Positions 1 through 7,513 of a DNA stretch of 64,000 bases are shown here, in pieces. The translations under genes and the position numbers were made by a program. The notes under the pieces were generated by a model. It was not told where the DNA came from, did not search any database, and saw only the letters and a program-made list of their open reading frames with translations. The stretch spans positions 1 through 64,000 of the forward strand of contig NZ_JASPGD010000003.1 of assembly GCF_030232885.1 (NCBI RefSeq), in the 5' to 3' direction. Position 1 is the stretch's first letter. Every line of letters begins with the position of its first letter. Source of the stretch: Corynebacterium sp. MSK297 (GTDB taxonomy: Bacteria; Actinomycetota; Actinomycetes; Mycobacteriales; Mycobacteriaceae).

Positions 1-524
1 TTGTTGAGTGTTGGAAGAAAGAAAATCTCGAGGTTACCAGTTAAGGTCACTGGTCCGATATTCCAGCCCACTCCAGTGACATCGAAACGTTCATCTTGTT
101 CGCCCAAGCGGTTCAGCCGGATCTGCTCAAAATTCGTGCACATGATGTAGCGCGGCCACTGGTGCTCTTTGATGGTGCCGCCGCGCAGATAATCCAGCGC
201 CTGCTGGTGGGCGGCATCCAGATCCACATCCAGCGACTTTGCCTCACCAATCAACTTGTTGGGCATAAAGAAATCAATACGTCCGTGCCCGCCGGTGCTG
301 CTGCGCTTAGCAGTCTGCTCAAAAACATTGAGGTAGGTGGCATTAATACCGAAGCAAGAAAAGAAATCTGTCCAATACTGCTGCGCGTACTTTTGCTCGG
401 TGCCGGACTCATTGGTTTCGCGCCAGGCGGCGATGCGTTCGCGCCAGCGCACCACAAATTGTGAGAGGTTGTGGCGGATGGTTGAGCGTTCCAGGCGTTG
501 CGTGGTGGATGTGGCGCGAGTCAT
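1..524 (-). CDS. MmeI-like restriction-modification enzyme, N-terminal part (runs off left edge)
   Basis: Only the first 174 codons are in the window; the gene continues past base 1. Translation from the ATG at 522-524, with GGAG just upstream, gives a PD-(D/E)XK-type nuclease motif: D84 in GRIDFF followed by E94-A-K96 in LIGEAKS. Further on comes the pattern QALDYL...PRYIMCTNFEQIRL, typical of the N-terminal region of MmeI-like type IIG/IIL enzymes, which fuse nuclease, methyltransferase and specificity domains in one chain. The methyltransferase motifs would lie outside the window, so bifunctionality is inferred. It sits beside other defence-type genes and fragments. A stand-alone nuclease or a truncated gene cannot be excluded. 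Confidence 0.6.
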   Translation of the reverse strand, partial: MTRATSTTQRLERSTIRHNLSQFVVRWRERIAAWRETNESGTEQKYAQQYWTDFFSCFGINATYLNVFEQTAKRSSTGGHGRIDFFMPNKLIGEAKSLDVDLDAAHQQALDYLRGGTIKEHQWPRYIMCTNFEQIRLNRLGEQDERFDVTGVGWNIGPVTLTGNLEIFFLPTLN

Positions 525-604
525 TACTCCATTATCGCAAAGCTGGTGGGGTAACGCAGGTTTAGCGCAGGTTAGGTGTGCTGTGAGCCGTCAGGGCCTG
601 CGGC

Positions 605-665
605 GTCGTCAAGCAGCACATTCACGTCCTCACTTCGGCTGACCGCTGTCACAATGCCCGGGGTG
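605..665. repeat. Direct repeat, left copy, bracketing the XRE-ImmA-PIN island
   Basis: These 61 bases match 3235-3295 in the same orientation at 56 of 61 positions, without gaps. Read on the minus strand, both copies keep an open frame with related peptides (TPGIVTAVSRSEDVNVLLDD here, TPGIVAAVSQSEDANVLLDD at the other copy). They therefore look like two diverged versions of one gene segment rather than random similarity. I do not recognise the protein. Confidence 0.75.
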
Positions 666-726
666 GCGTGGGGTCTGGGTGACAACCTACGTGGTGTAGA
701 ATCAAAACTGAATGGGAGTGATTCAG

Positions 727-1068
727 ATGTCAGTTGTGAATATTGAGATCGGCCAGCGGATCGTCGATGCACGCAAGGTTGTAGGCGTGTCGCAGCGCGA
801 GTTGGCCAAAGAGACCGGCTTGTCGCAGCCGACGATCCAGCGGATCGAGAAGGGTGAGCGGGCTGCGTCGAGGCTGGAACTCGTGCTAATCGCAGACGGT
901 TGTGGTGTGCTGGTCGACGACCTGCTTGGCACGAACAGCATCGCTAACGAAGTGCGCTGTGCTGGGCGCACTGACGAGGCTGGATCGAAGGAGCTTGCCG
1001 ACTACCTGATCTACGCATTCGGAGTTTCGCGTCGTCTCGACCAGCTGGGCATCCCGGAGCGCGTATGA
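727..1068 (+). CDS. XRE-family helix-turn-helix regulator
   Basis: A 113-residue protein with an N-terminal HTH_3 domain: the segment VSQRELAKETGLSQPTIQRI is a canonical XRE helix-turn-helix, followed by a short C-terminal region. I chose the ATG at 727 because GGGAGTG lies about six bases upstream; an in-frame ATG at 712 lacks such a site. Its stop overlaps the start of the metallopeptidase gene (ATGA at 1065-1068), so the two are translationally coupled. In XRE/ImmA pairs the peptidase usually cleaves or inactivates the repressor. Autoregulation of the three-gene cassette is the likely role, by inference. Confidence 0.85.
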   Translation: MSVVNIEIGQRIVDARKVVGVSQRELAKETGLSQPTIQRIEKGERAASRLELVLIADGCGVLVDDLLGTNSIANEVRCAGRTDEAGSKELADYLIYAFGVSRRLDQLGIPERV

Positions 1069-1889
1069 GTAACGAGGCCATCGGACGGGCAGCCGCCGAG
1101 AGATTCCGCAGAGAGTATTCCCTCGGCTCCGAGCCAATAACGAATCTGGTCAGGCTCATTGAGCGCAAGGTGGGAATCGGTGTGGCCTACGTTAGGACCT
1201 CGGCAGCTGGTCACGGGATGACGATGCTTCTGGATGATATGCACCTCATGGCGGTGGGTTGCACGAAGCATCCCATGCGACTTCGCTCCACTCTCGCTCA
1301 TGAACTTGGTCATCATCAGCTCGGCACTATTGACAGCATGACAGATGGTACCGATTGGGCTCGGCGTAGCCCCGAAGAGATCCAAGCGGACGCCTTCGCC
1401 CGCCACCTGCTAGTTCCAATGGGCGGCGTGGCGGACGTGGTAGACGGTGAGGAGGCCACGCTCGTGACTCTCTCCGACATTGTGCAGACCTACCTCGCCT
1501 CTCCCCACATGGTTGCCATCCAGATGCGCGACGCTGGTGTGATCAATGCCGACACCTGCAAACAATGGAGCCAGATTACTGCTGGCGCCATTGCTGCTCA
1601 GTTCGGCTGGCGCCCCGAGTACCAGGCCCTAGTCGAGCAGTCGAGCAAACCTCGTGGTCCGCAGAGCCTCATGACGCGGGCCATAGAGGGCTACCGCCAG
1701 GGGAGCGTGGCCTCCTCGACTATCGCAAAGCTCAGTGGCGATCCCAATGCCTCAGCCACGAAGGCAGCCCTGGCTGAGGAGGGAATCACTCCTGTCGAGG
1801 TGCCAGCCGTGTCGGCACTCCGTCCTAAAGACACAGGTGAGCGGCTCACCTCTGAGGAGTTGTCGGCGTTTATGGGCGGCGCGGAGTAA
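1065..1889 (+). CDS. ImmA/IrrE-type zinc metallopeptidase
   Basis: A 274-residue protein with the HEXXH zinc site at H79-E80-L-G-H83 (LAHELGHH) and a downstream EEIQADAFARHLLVP segment that supplies the third ligand (E104 or E105). This is the ImmA/IrrE signature. ImmA-like enzymes cleave partner XRE repressors, which fits the overlapping XRE gene upstream. The C-terminal ~120 residues extend beyond the peptidase core and are not recognised. The stop overlaps the start of the PIN-like gene (TAATG). Which signal triggers it, and whether the substrate is the XRE protein or the PIN protein, cannot be read from the sequence. Confidence 0.85.
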   Translation: MSNEAIGRAAAERFRREYSLGSEPITNLVRLIERKVGIGVAYVRTSAAGHGMTMLLDDMHLMAVGCTKHPMRLRSTLAHELGHHQLGTIDSMTDGTDWARRSPEEIQADAFARHLLVPMGGVADVVDGEEATLVTLSDIVQTYLASPHMVAIQMRDAGVINADTCKQWSQITAGAIAAQFGWRPEYQALVEQSSKPRGPQSLMTRAIEGYRQGSVASSTIAKLSGDPNASATKAALAEEGITPVEVPAVSALRPKDTGERLTSEELSAFMGGAE

Positions 1890-2527
1890 TGCACATCCTT
1901 GACACCGGACCGATTTTCAAGTTCCTTACCACCGACTGCGTTCCCGAGTTGCTTTGCGCTCTGGGCCATAACAAGATTCACGTGCCCAGGGCAGTAGAGC
2001 TGGAAATATTGGACACTCCCACCCGGCATAGGCAGTTTGAGCGCGCACGTGAGGTCTGGCACCGGTTCCCAGAACGCTTCAGGGAGATTATCCCGGACGA
2101 TGCCACCGAGGAACTCAGACAGTGCTGTCAAGCTGTCCTGGGAATGGAGTTCGAGGAAATGTACGCTGAACCCAAGGACCGCGGAGAACACATGGCGATC
2201 CTCCATGGCGTCCTCCGCGCTCGTGCGGGTGAACAAGTCATCCTCGTGTGCGACGAGACAGCCGGCACCAATGTCATCAAGAAACAGGCAAAGGTGCTCA
2301 GCCAGGCGCAACGCAGAGGTCAGTTTTTGCCCGGAGGGAGCATTCAGCACGCTGACACGATCCAGCTGCTGTGGTGGGCAATCGAGGGCGGCGGCTTCAA
2401 CGGCAGCCGCGAGCAATTTCTCACCAAGTACAAGGCGATGGCTGCCTTGGATTCATCAATGCCGTTTACTGCGAAGGAAGTGGGGCTAACCAAGAGCCCA
2501 CCATGGCCACCAGACGCGAAGCGCTAA
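1889..2527 (+). CDS. PIN-like nuclease-domain protein, third gene of the XRE-ImmA cassette
   Basis: A 212-residue protein beginning HILDTGPI, the first acidic strand of PIN domains (D5). Further acidic residues sit at the expected spacing: E37/E39, D97/E100 in DRGEH, and D122 in LVCDETAG. PIN domains are Mg-dependent ribonucleases, often toxins. The gene starts in a TAATG overlap with the metallopeptidase gene, so the three proteins are very probably one functional unit, with this one as candidate effector. It is longer than VapC toxins (about 130 residues), with an extra C-terminal ~70 residues. The PIN assignment rests on residue pattern, not a profile search. Confidence 0.65.
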   Translation: MHILDTGPIFKFLTTDCVPELLCALGHNKIHVPRAVELEILDTPTRHRQFERAREVWHRFPERFREIIPDDATEELRQCCQAVLGMEFEEMYAEPKDRGEHMAILHGVLRARAGEQVILVCDETAGTNVIKKQAKVLSQAQRRGQFLPGGSIQHADTIQLLWWAIEGGGFNGSREQFLTKYKAMAALDSSMPFTAKEVGLTKSPPWPPDAKR

Positions 2528-2765
2528 TGTTAAAGACTTTCGTGGGGTGACCGGCAGTTTGTCGACATTGCAGCGGGCCACCGTCGCTGATTCCCAACAC
2601 CGACTCACGCAGTCAGCGCAATGTCACAGTGCAGCACCAGGTCGGCTCGGAACGCTACGAGTCCGACTCGTGGCTTCCGGGTTCCGCAACCTGTCCTTCT
2701 TCATGCTGGGCTTGCTGGGCGCACTGCCGAGCAATATGCCACGACACGCCCAGCTTCGGTGCAAC

Positions 2766-2897
2766 AGCGAGTCGGTAGTAGTTCACCCGTTCAAGAATCC
2801 GTCGGGCTTCAGCCTCATCTTCGATGCGCATCCCCCGAGAACGGAGAAGATCAATTTGTTCTCCGTGAGATTTAAAAATTTTCGACGGCTGTGACAC
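2766..2897 (-). pseudogene. Truncated Abi_2-family (AbiD/AbiF-like) gene fragment
   Basis: Reading from the ATG at 2897 gives about 43 residues matching the start of Abi_2 abortive-infection proteins: the HGEQIDLLRSRGM pattern, then ILERVNYYRL, the conserved 'inYYRL' motif. After that the frame diverges into unrelated sequence, and no remainder of the roughly 300-residue protein is present. It is a remnant at the end of the XRE-ImmA-PIN insert and supports this being a turnover region for defence genes. Confidence 0.6.
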
Positions 2898-2932
2898 GCA
2901 ACTCCCCCTAGAAACGACCGAAGAAAAATGAG

Positions 2933-2972
2933 GACCGGCCCTGGACTGCTACGAAGAGCAGCGGAACCGGTC
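2933..2972. terminator. Imperfect hairpin, possible terminator downstream of the PIN-like gene or the Abi_2 fragment
   Basis: GACCGG at 2933-2938 pairs with CCGGTC at 2967-2972, and an inner CTGCT/AGCAG stem flanks an ACGAAG loop. T-rich sequence follows on the plus side (ttggtgtttt) and A-rich sequence precedes it, so it could act in either direction. The stem is interrupted; function is inferred. Confidence 0.35.
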
Positions 2973-3028
2973 TTGGTGTTTTCAGCCTACCCGATGGAGC
3001 GGTGCTAAGCAACGATCCTGAGATCAAG

Positions 3029-3529
3029 TCACTCTGTCGACGCAGGGGTGACGTGCTGTGCTGCGCGCTGGGCAATCGCAGGATCTTTCGCGTTAGCACG
3101 GATGCGGTGGGCCAGATCCACGAGAGCCTCTGCCACAATTCGGAAGCCCAGCGCATGTGGGCGTACGTAGTCAAATGGCATATCGACGATCTCTTGGATA
3201 GTCACCGGGTGCAGATCACGCGCGGTGCGCCGACGTCGTCAAGCAGCACATTCGCGTCCTCGCTTTGGCTGACCGCTGCGACAATGCCCGGGGTGACCTG
3301 CTGGAACACCGTGATCGCGCAAGGCCTTGGCGACGGCGTCGGCACGCTGTTCCGGCCGCACCTGAGCCAGCGGCGCACCTTCCACCACGTGATCGCCCGG
3401 CCGCGCCAGAAGGCTGACGTTCACGTTGCAGCTTTCGGCATCGCGACGCAATATGGCGTAATCGATGCGAGTGAGGAAACCGTTCTTATACGCAGGAACG
3501 AGACTGATCACTGAGGTCGAGCCCATCAT
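3029..3529 (-). pseudogene. Degenerate region with a DUF2254-like fragment
   Basis: On the minus strand 3529 to about 3310 encodes a segment with ARPGDHVVEGAPLAQVRP, resembling the middle of DUF2254 membrane proteins (pattern 'pGdfVveGePLa'). The frame then runs through the right copy of the 61-bp repeat and stops. A second short frame (3205 to 3029, starting VTIQEIVDMPF) reads like coding sequence, but I do not recognise it. No membrane segments or complete domain remain. I read this as broken gene fragments, not a functional gene. Confidence 0.45.
3235..3295. repeat. Direct repeat, right copy, bracketing the XRE-ImmA-PIN island
   Basis: Same orientation and 56/61 identity to 605-665. The 2.6 kb between the copies holds the three-gene cassette and the Abi_2 fragment. 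Confidence 0.75.
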
Positions 3530-3692
3530 TCAAGAAGTGCTCCGGCATCCATCCTTAATTCAGCTTCGAACGGCCTTCCAGGCGCAATGGGCAAACCTCT
3601 ACGAGATGGCTGCAGACAACGTGCAGGCGAATGAGTTGGATGGCAGAATCGAGGCTATTGTTGATAAGCTCCGAGATTTGCGAGCGACGTGA
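3465..3692 (+). CDS. Short unidentified ORF, possibly the 3' end of a truncated gene
   Basis: The 75-codon frame ends in a helical, protein-like sequence (LRTAFQAQWANLYEMAADNV...IEAIVDKLRDLRAT), but its first part overlaps the DUF2254-like fragment on the other strand and no ribosome-binding site precedes the ATG. It may be the surviving C-terminus of a longer gene cut at the island boundary. The next small gene starts 41 bases downstream. Function unknown. Confidence 0.3.
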   Translation: MRVRKPFLYAGTRLITEVEPIIQEVLRHPSLIQLRTAFQAQWANLYEMAADNVQANELDGRIEAIVDKLRDLRAT

Positions 3693-3733
3693 TCTGTCGA
3701 GTAGCAGACCGTCATATAAAGGAGGTTAGATCG

Positions 3734-3934
3734 GTGCCTGGATTTCTCATTGAATACCATCGCCGCCGCGGCGCGGTGAAGGTTGAGAAGTTCGATTCTT
3801 TAGCTGAAGCAATGGAAGAGCGATTGATCCGGGACCAGAAAAACTTGGACGAGGATCTTGAGATCGTGACGGTAGCTAGCAAGAGCCGCGAACAGCTGGA
3901 GAAGTCCCACTCGCGGTATTTCATTTCAGCCTAG
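3734..3934 (+). CDS. Conserved small hypothetical protein
   Basis: A strong AAGGAGG at 3719-3725 sits eight bases before a GTG at 3734, giving a 66-residue protein (VPGFLIEYHRR... ending LEKSHSRYFISA). An in-frame ATG at 3689 lacks a ribosome-binding site, so GTG is preferred. The pattern (FLIEYHRR, a charged helix rich in Glu/Arg, then LEKSHSRYF) is one I associate with small actinobacterial proteins of unknown function; no catalytic motif is visible. It lies at the right border of the island. Confidence 0.6.
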   Translation: MPGFLIEYHRRRGAVKVEKFDSLAEAMEERLIRDQKNLDEDLEIVTVASKSREQLEKSHSRYFISA

Positions 3935-4094
3935 CCCGATGATATCCACATCCGTGAGCCTTTAGGCACCATTATGGGAGTAAACCTGCCGGGGCAGGCC
4001 CAAGCGGTGGCGGCACAACACTGTGGCAGAAAATTCTTAGCGGTACTCTGATAGATGGTCGCAGAAACCAGAAACGTACCCGAGGAGAAGACCA

Positions 4095-4988
4095 ATGGCT
4101 AGCCATTACGATTTCTACGAATCGTTGGAACTAGATAAAAATGCCAGTACCGTAGATTTACGAGCCACACTTTCGCAGCGGCTGGAACAACTCACGACCG
4201 ACGGCGCAGATGACTCCGACCCGAAATTCCATGAGTTGTCCACCGCCCAAACCATTCTGGGCGACGATGCGCGACGCAAGAAATACGACGACCGGCTGGC
4301 CGACGACTCCGCCGCCGCAATGCAGATCAGTGACCTGGTACACCTGGCTGACCACGGGCAATTCCCAGGCGCCAGCAATTATTCCTGGACAAATACCGCA
4401 CAAGGTTCATCAGCCAACGCTGCGCAGATGAGCGCTGCACCGCAAACTTTTACCATCCACACCCGCAAGGTCGAAGAGGCAGAACCCACCGGTCGGCCGT
4501 TCGCACGTTTCAAAGCCGCACCGGGAACCACAAAAGCTGCGGTGATCGTCGCCGCACTGGTTCCGGTAGTGATGACTCTGTATCTGGTGTATGCGGGATT
4601 TGATGTCGCTGGGCAGTCTACGCCAACAAGTACTGGCGATGGTTTGGCAGACCTTTTCGCCGGAGCCATGTCTGGCGTGCAATCCATGGTGAGCTTGGTA
4701 GTCATGTTCGTTGTCGGGCTATTCACTCTGCTGAACATCCTCTGGGGCGAACGTGTGGTCCGCACCACGTTGAGCGAGCCAAGCAGAGCCAACCTTATTT
4801 ATCTGTGGGTGATTACCGGTTTCTACGCGGTCGTCGATTTCAGCTTGTTTATCGCCGACACCGACGAATTCGGTTTTGCATTCTTCCTGCTGCTGATCCC
4901 ACGCGTGGCAGTGATCGTCCTGCTTTCGCTGGGTGCTACGCGCCGTTGGTTTGATGGCACCGTAGAAACCCGTGTGCCGATGAATTAA
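4095..4988 (+). CDS. J-domain-like membrane protein without HPD motif
   Basis: A 297-residue protein with GAGGAGAAG upstream. Residues 4-68 look like a DnaJ J-domain (HYDFYESLELDKNAS..., AQTILGDDARRKKYDDRL), but the helix II-III loop lacks the HPD tripeptide needed to stimulate DnaK ATPase. About four hydrophobic segments follow, near residues 150-172, 200-220, 233-255 and 260-283. A soluble J-like head on a membrane anchor suggests a localisation or scaffold role rather than a classical co-chaperone. A hairpin at 5018-5050 (AAGTCCCGGTG / CACTGGGGCTT) may end its transcript. Confidence 0.6.
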   Translation: MASHYDFYESLELDKNASTVDLRATLSQRLEQLTTDGADDSDPKFHELSTAQTILGDDARRKKYDDRLADDSAAAMQISDLVHLADHGQFPGASNYSWTNTAQGSSANAAQMSAAPQTFTIHTRKVEEAEPTGRPFARFKAAPGTTKAAVIVAALVPVVMTLYLVYAGFDVAGQSTPTSTGDGLADLFAGAMSGVQSMVSLVVMFVVGLFTLLNILWGERVVRTTLSEPSRANLIYLWVITGFYAVVDFSLFIADTDEFGFAFFLLLIPRVAVIVLLSLGATRRWFDGTVETRVPMN

Positions 4989-5099
4989 TCGCATGAACGC
5001 CTAAAATTAATACCTAGAAGTCCCGGTGAGAGCAACTCCCACTGGGGCTTACGTATATTGCTTATACGCTTGAATTCTAGGGCGCAGTTTAACTCCGCC

Positions 5100-6308
5100 T
5101 TACCGCAGCTCGCGTGGCTGCTGGTTCAGGTGACGCGGGCCATCTGCTTCCAACACCACAATATCTTCCAGGCGCATGCCCCATTTGCCCTCGACATAAA
5201 TGCCGGGCTCGATGGAAAACGTGAAGCCTTCCTGCACCTGCTGCTTATTACCCTCCAAGTAGAACGGATCCTCGTGCGTCGACAAGCCAATGCCGTGGCC
5301 TAAGCGGTGGCTGAAGTTCTCGCCATAGCCGGCCTCTGTGATGATCTCGCGGGCAGCACGATCAATCGACTCCGCCGTCGCACCCGGCTTCGCGGCCTCG
5401 CGGGCAGCATGGAACGCGCGGGTGACAACCTCATAGGCATCGTGGAATTCCTGCGGGGCCTTGTCGACGGCGCCATCGACCACGTATGTGCGGGTGGAAT
5501 CCGAGCGGTAGCCATCGCCAAAAGCACCGCCCAGGTCGACGACCACTGGCTCTCCCGTGTGCAGCACGCGGTCGGAGAACGAGTGGTGCGGGTTAGCGCC
5601 ATTTTCGCCACAGCCGACGATGATGAAATCAATGCTGTGGTGCTCTTGCAAGATCAGGTCATGCAGTTTATTGGCCACTTCGCGCTCGGTGACACCATCG
5701 CGCAGCAGCGCCGGAACCTGCTCGTGCACGCGGTCAATCGCGGCCGCGGCGGCCGCTAGCTGCGAGATTTCCTCCTCACCCTTGGCCAACAGCAACTGGC
5801 TCATCGCATCTGAACCCAATTCGATGCTGTGGTTCGGCAGCGCAGCATCCAGGCGCAACACGTGATCAGCCGTCATCGCATTAGCTACCGCGATTGTGCT
5901 GTGATCGCTGTTTTCCTCCAACAGCTTCCGCGTGATCTCATACGGCGACTGTCCGTCGCGCCAGGCCTCGAAGCGGAAGCCGAGCTCGTCCAGGTTTTCC
6001 TGTTTCAGCGTCAGCACGTCGGTCTCCGGGCACACAGCCACCGGATCTTTGCCCGCACGCAGCACCAGGAAGGTGGCCCGCTCATGCGAACTAAAAGTGG
6101 AACCAGTCAGGTACTGGAAATCCGGACCCGGGCTGACCAGAAAACCCGCCAGATTCTGCGCGGCGACGATTTCGTTGGCTTTGGCTAAGCGCGCGCGGAA
6201 ATGATCCGCGGTGACGGGGGTATACTTGCTGTTAGCGGCGGCGTCAGCAGAGTCAGCGGAGGCGTCAGCAGCAGAGCCAGCGGCGGTGGAATTATTGTGA
6301 GACGACAA
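5100..6308 (-). CDS. M24-family metallopeptidase (Xaa-Pro aminopeptidase/dipeptidase type)
   Basis: A 402-residue protein. The pita-bread C-terminal domain has all five dinuclear metal ligands in place: D258 and D270 (DLGGAFGDGYRSDSTRT), H338 (HRLGHGIGL), E367 (SIEPG) and E381 (RLEDIVV). The enzyme removes or cleaves next to proline in short peptides in the cytoplasm. The start appears to be TTG at 6306-6308 with GAAAGG upstream. The first ~27 residues are an Ala/Ser/Asp-rich low-complexity stretch built of imperfect repeats and are unlikely to be part of the fold. It lies downstream of htdX in the same direction. Confidence 0.85.
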   Translation of the reverse strand: MSSHNNSTAAGSAADASADSADAAANSKYTPVTADHFRARLAKANEIVAAQNLAGFLVSPGPDFQYLTGSTFSSHERATFLVLRAGKDPVAVCPETDVLTLKQENLDELGFRFEAWRDGQSPYEITRKLLEENSDHSTIAVANAMTADHVLRLDAALPNHSIELGSDAMSQLLLAKGEEEISQLAAAAAAIDRVHEQVPALLRDGVTEREVANKLHDLILQEHHSIDFIIVGCGENGANPHHSFSDRVLHTGEPVVVDLGGAFGDGYRSDSTRTYVVDGAVDKAPQEFHDAYEVVTRAFHAAREAAKPGATAESIDRAAREIITEAGYGENFSHRLGHGIGLSTHEDPFYLEGNKQQVQEGFTFSIEPGIYVEGKWGMRLEDIVVLEADGPRHLNQQPRELR

Positions 6309-6455
6309 AACCTAGGCCTTTCGATTCGTAGCGTTGTGTTCGTTATATCTAACGGAATTTCTTCCTGGGTTTTGCCGCCAGAATAACAGCGAATCGGGCC
6401 TAGGCTTCTGGTGTGTGAGGAGTATAAACCTCCCGGCAGGTGCCAGTCGGGAGCT

Positions 6456-6500
6456 AATCGAGCGCTAGCCGAGCGTCAGTCGAGCGCTAGTCGAGTGCTA
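6456..6500. repeat. Imperfect tandem repeat at the htdX 3' end
   Basis: Four to five copies of a roughly 10-base unit resembling CGAGCGCTAG run across the htdX stop codon and into the gap before the M24 peptidase gene. Confidence 0.6.
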
Positions 6501-7499
6501 ACTGAGAGCCTCGAACTTGCCGACGGCGTGCACCTTCTTCGGATCTGAACCCTTGGTTACCTGTGCGTTCCAGGTAGCTGGGGTGTTGGTCGCCGGGGCG
6601 TTGGCAGCGGCATCGGTAGCTGGGGTGTTGGTAGCGGGCCCTGGTTGGGCGCCTTTGCCCCGGAACGTGTAATACGCGATGCGGGCAGGCAGGATCACTG
6701 GCTTCTGGAATTCCACCGTGTAGCGCAGCGCGCCGGGCAATTCGCCTTCCAAACCAGCAACCATCTTCGCGGCCGTCCACATGCCGTGGGCAATCGGGGC
6801 CGGGAAACCGAAAGCCTTCGCGCCGATCTTGGACACATGTATCGGGTTCTTATCGCCCGATGCTTCCGCGTAATCGTCAATGATGTCGCGGTCCACCTTC
6901 CAATTCACCGTGGCGGTCTCGTCGGCAACGTCTAGCTGCTCCAGCACGGAGCCGGAATCCTCGCCGCGGGTGCGCACCTCATTCGGCGTCTGCGCGGAAA
7001 ACTTCGCACCCATGCCCAAAAACGCCGACGTCTGGCGCCACACCAGCTCGCCGTCAACAGAGATCTCACTGATGAAATCCACCAACAAGCCCTTACGGTG
7101 CGGGCGCAGGTTTTCTGCGTGCACGCGCAGGGTCAGCTCGTCGTCGATGCGCAGCGGGCGGGTCTGTTCAATCTCGTTGGTCAGATGCACCATACCGGCC
7201 GCGCGGCACGGGAAGTCCGGCGCCAGCATCACCTGCATAAATAGCGGGAATGACAGCACGAACGGGTAGGTGATCGGCAGTTCGTTGCTGTAGCGCAGGC
7301 CAGTCGCACGGGTATAGGCGGCCAGGTGCTCGCGGTCCACGGTGAAATTTGCGACCTCAAAAGCCGCCTGCGGGTCACCAGTGGCGTGGCGCTTGGTGCC
7401 CAGCACTGGCAGAGTGTCCTTGACGACGCCGCGCAGCAGCTTCGACATGTCGGGGACTTTCGCCAGCTTGGTGTAGTTGCGGGAATTCTGTGCAGTCAT
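6498..7499 (-). CDS. htdX: MaoC-family (R)-hydratase, HtdX-like
   Basis: A 333-residue double-hotdog protein. The C-terminal half has the hydratase-2 motif YAEASGDKNPIH with catalytic D216 and H221. Such enzymes hydrate trans-2-enoyl-CoA/ACP (or dehydrate the 3R-hydroxy form). The start is ATG 7499 with AAGGAG seven or so bases upstream; a longer frame overlaps fabG4 and is rejected. It follows fabG4 by 14 bases. The pair matches Rv0241c-Rv0242c of Mycobacterium tuberculosis, so a role in fatty-acid or mycolate metabolism is likely. Near the C-terminus a linker repeats TNTPAT/AAANAPAT, an in-frame repeat expansion. Confidence 0.8.
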   Translation of the reverse strand: MTAQNSRNYTKLAKVPDMSKLLRGVVKDTLPVLGTKRHATGDPQAAFEVANFTVDREHLAAYTRATGLRYSNELPITYPFVLSFPLFMQVMLAPDFPCRAAGMVHLTNEIEQTRPLRIDDELTLRVHAENLRPHRKGLLVDFISEISVDGELVWRQTSAFLGMGAKFSAQTPNEVRTRGEDSGSVLEQLDVADETATVNWKVDRDIIDDYAEASGDKNPIHVSKIGAKAFGFPAPIAHGMWTAAKMVAGLEGELPGALRYTVEFQKPVILPARIAYYTFRGKGAQPGPATNTPATDAAANAPATNTPATWNAQVTKGSDPKKVHAVGKFEALS

Positions 7500-7513
7500 T
7501 GCGTACAACTCCT

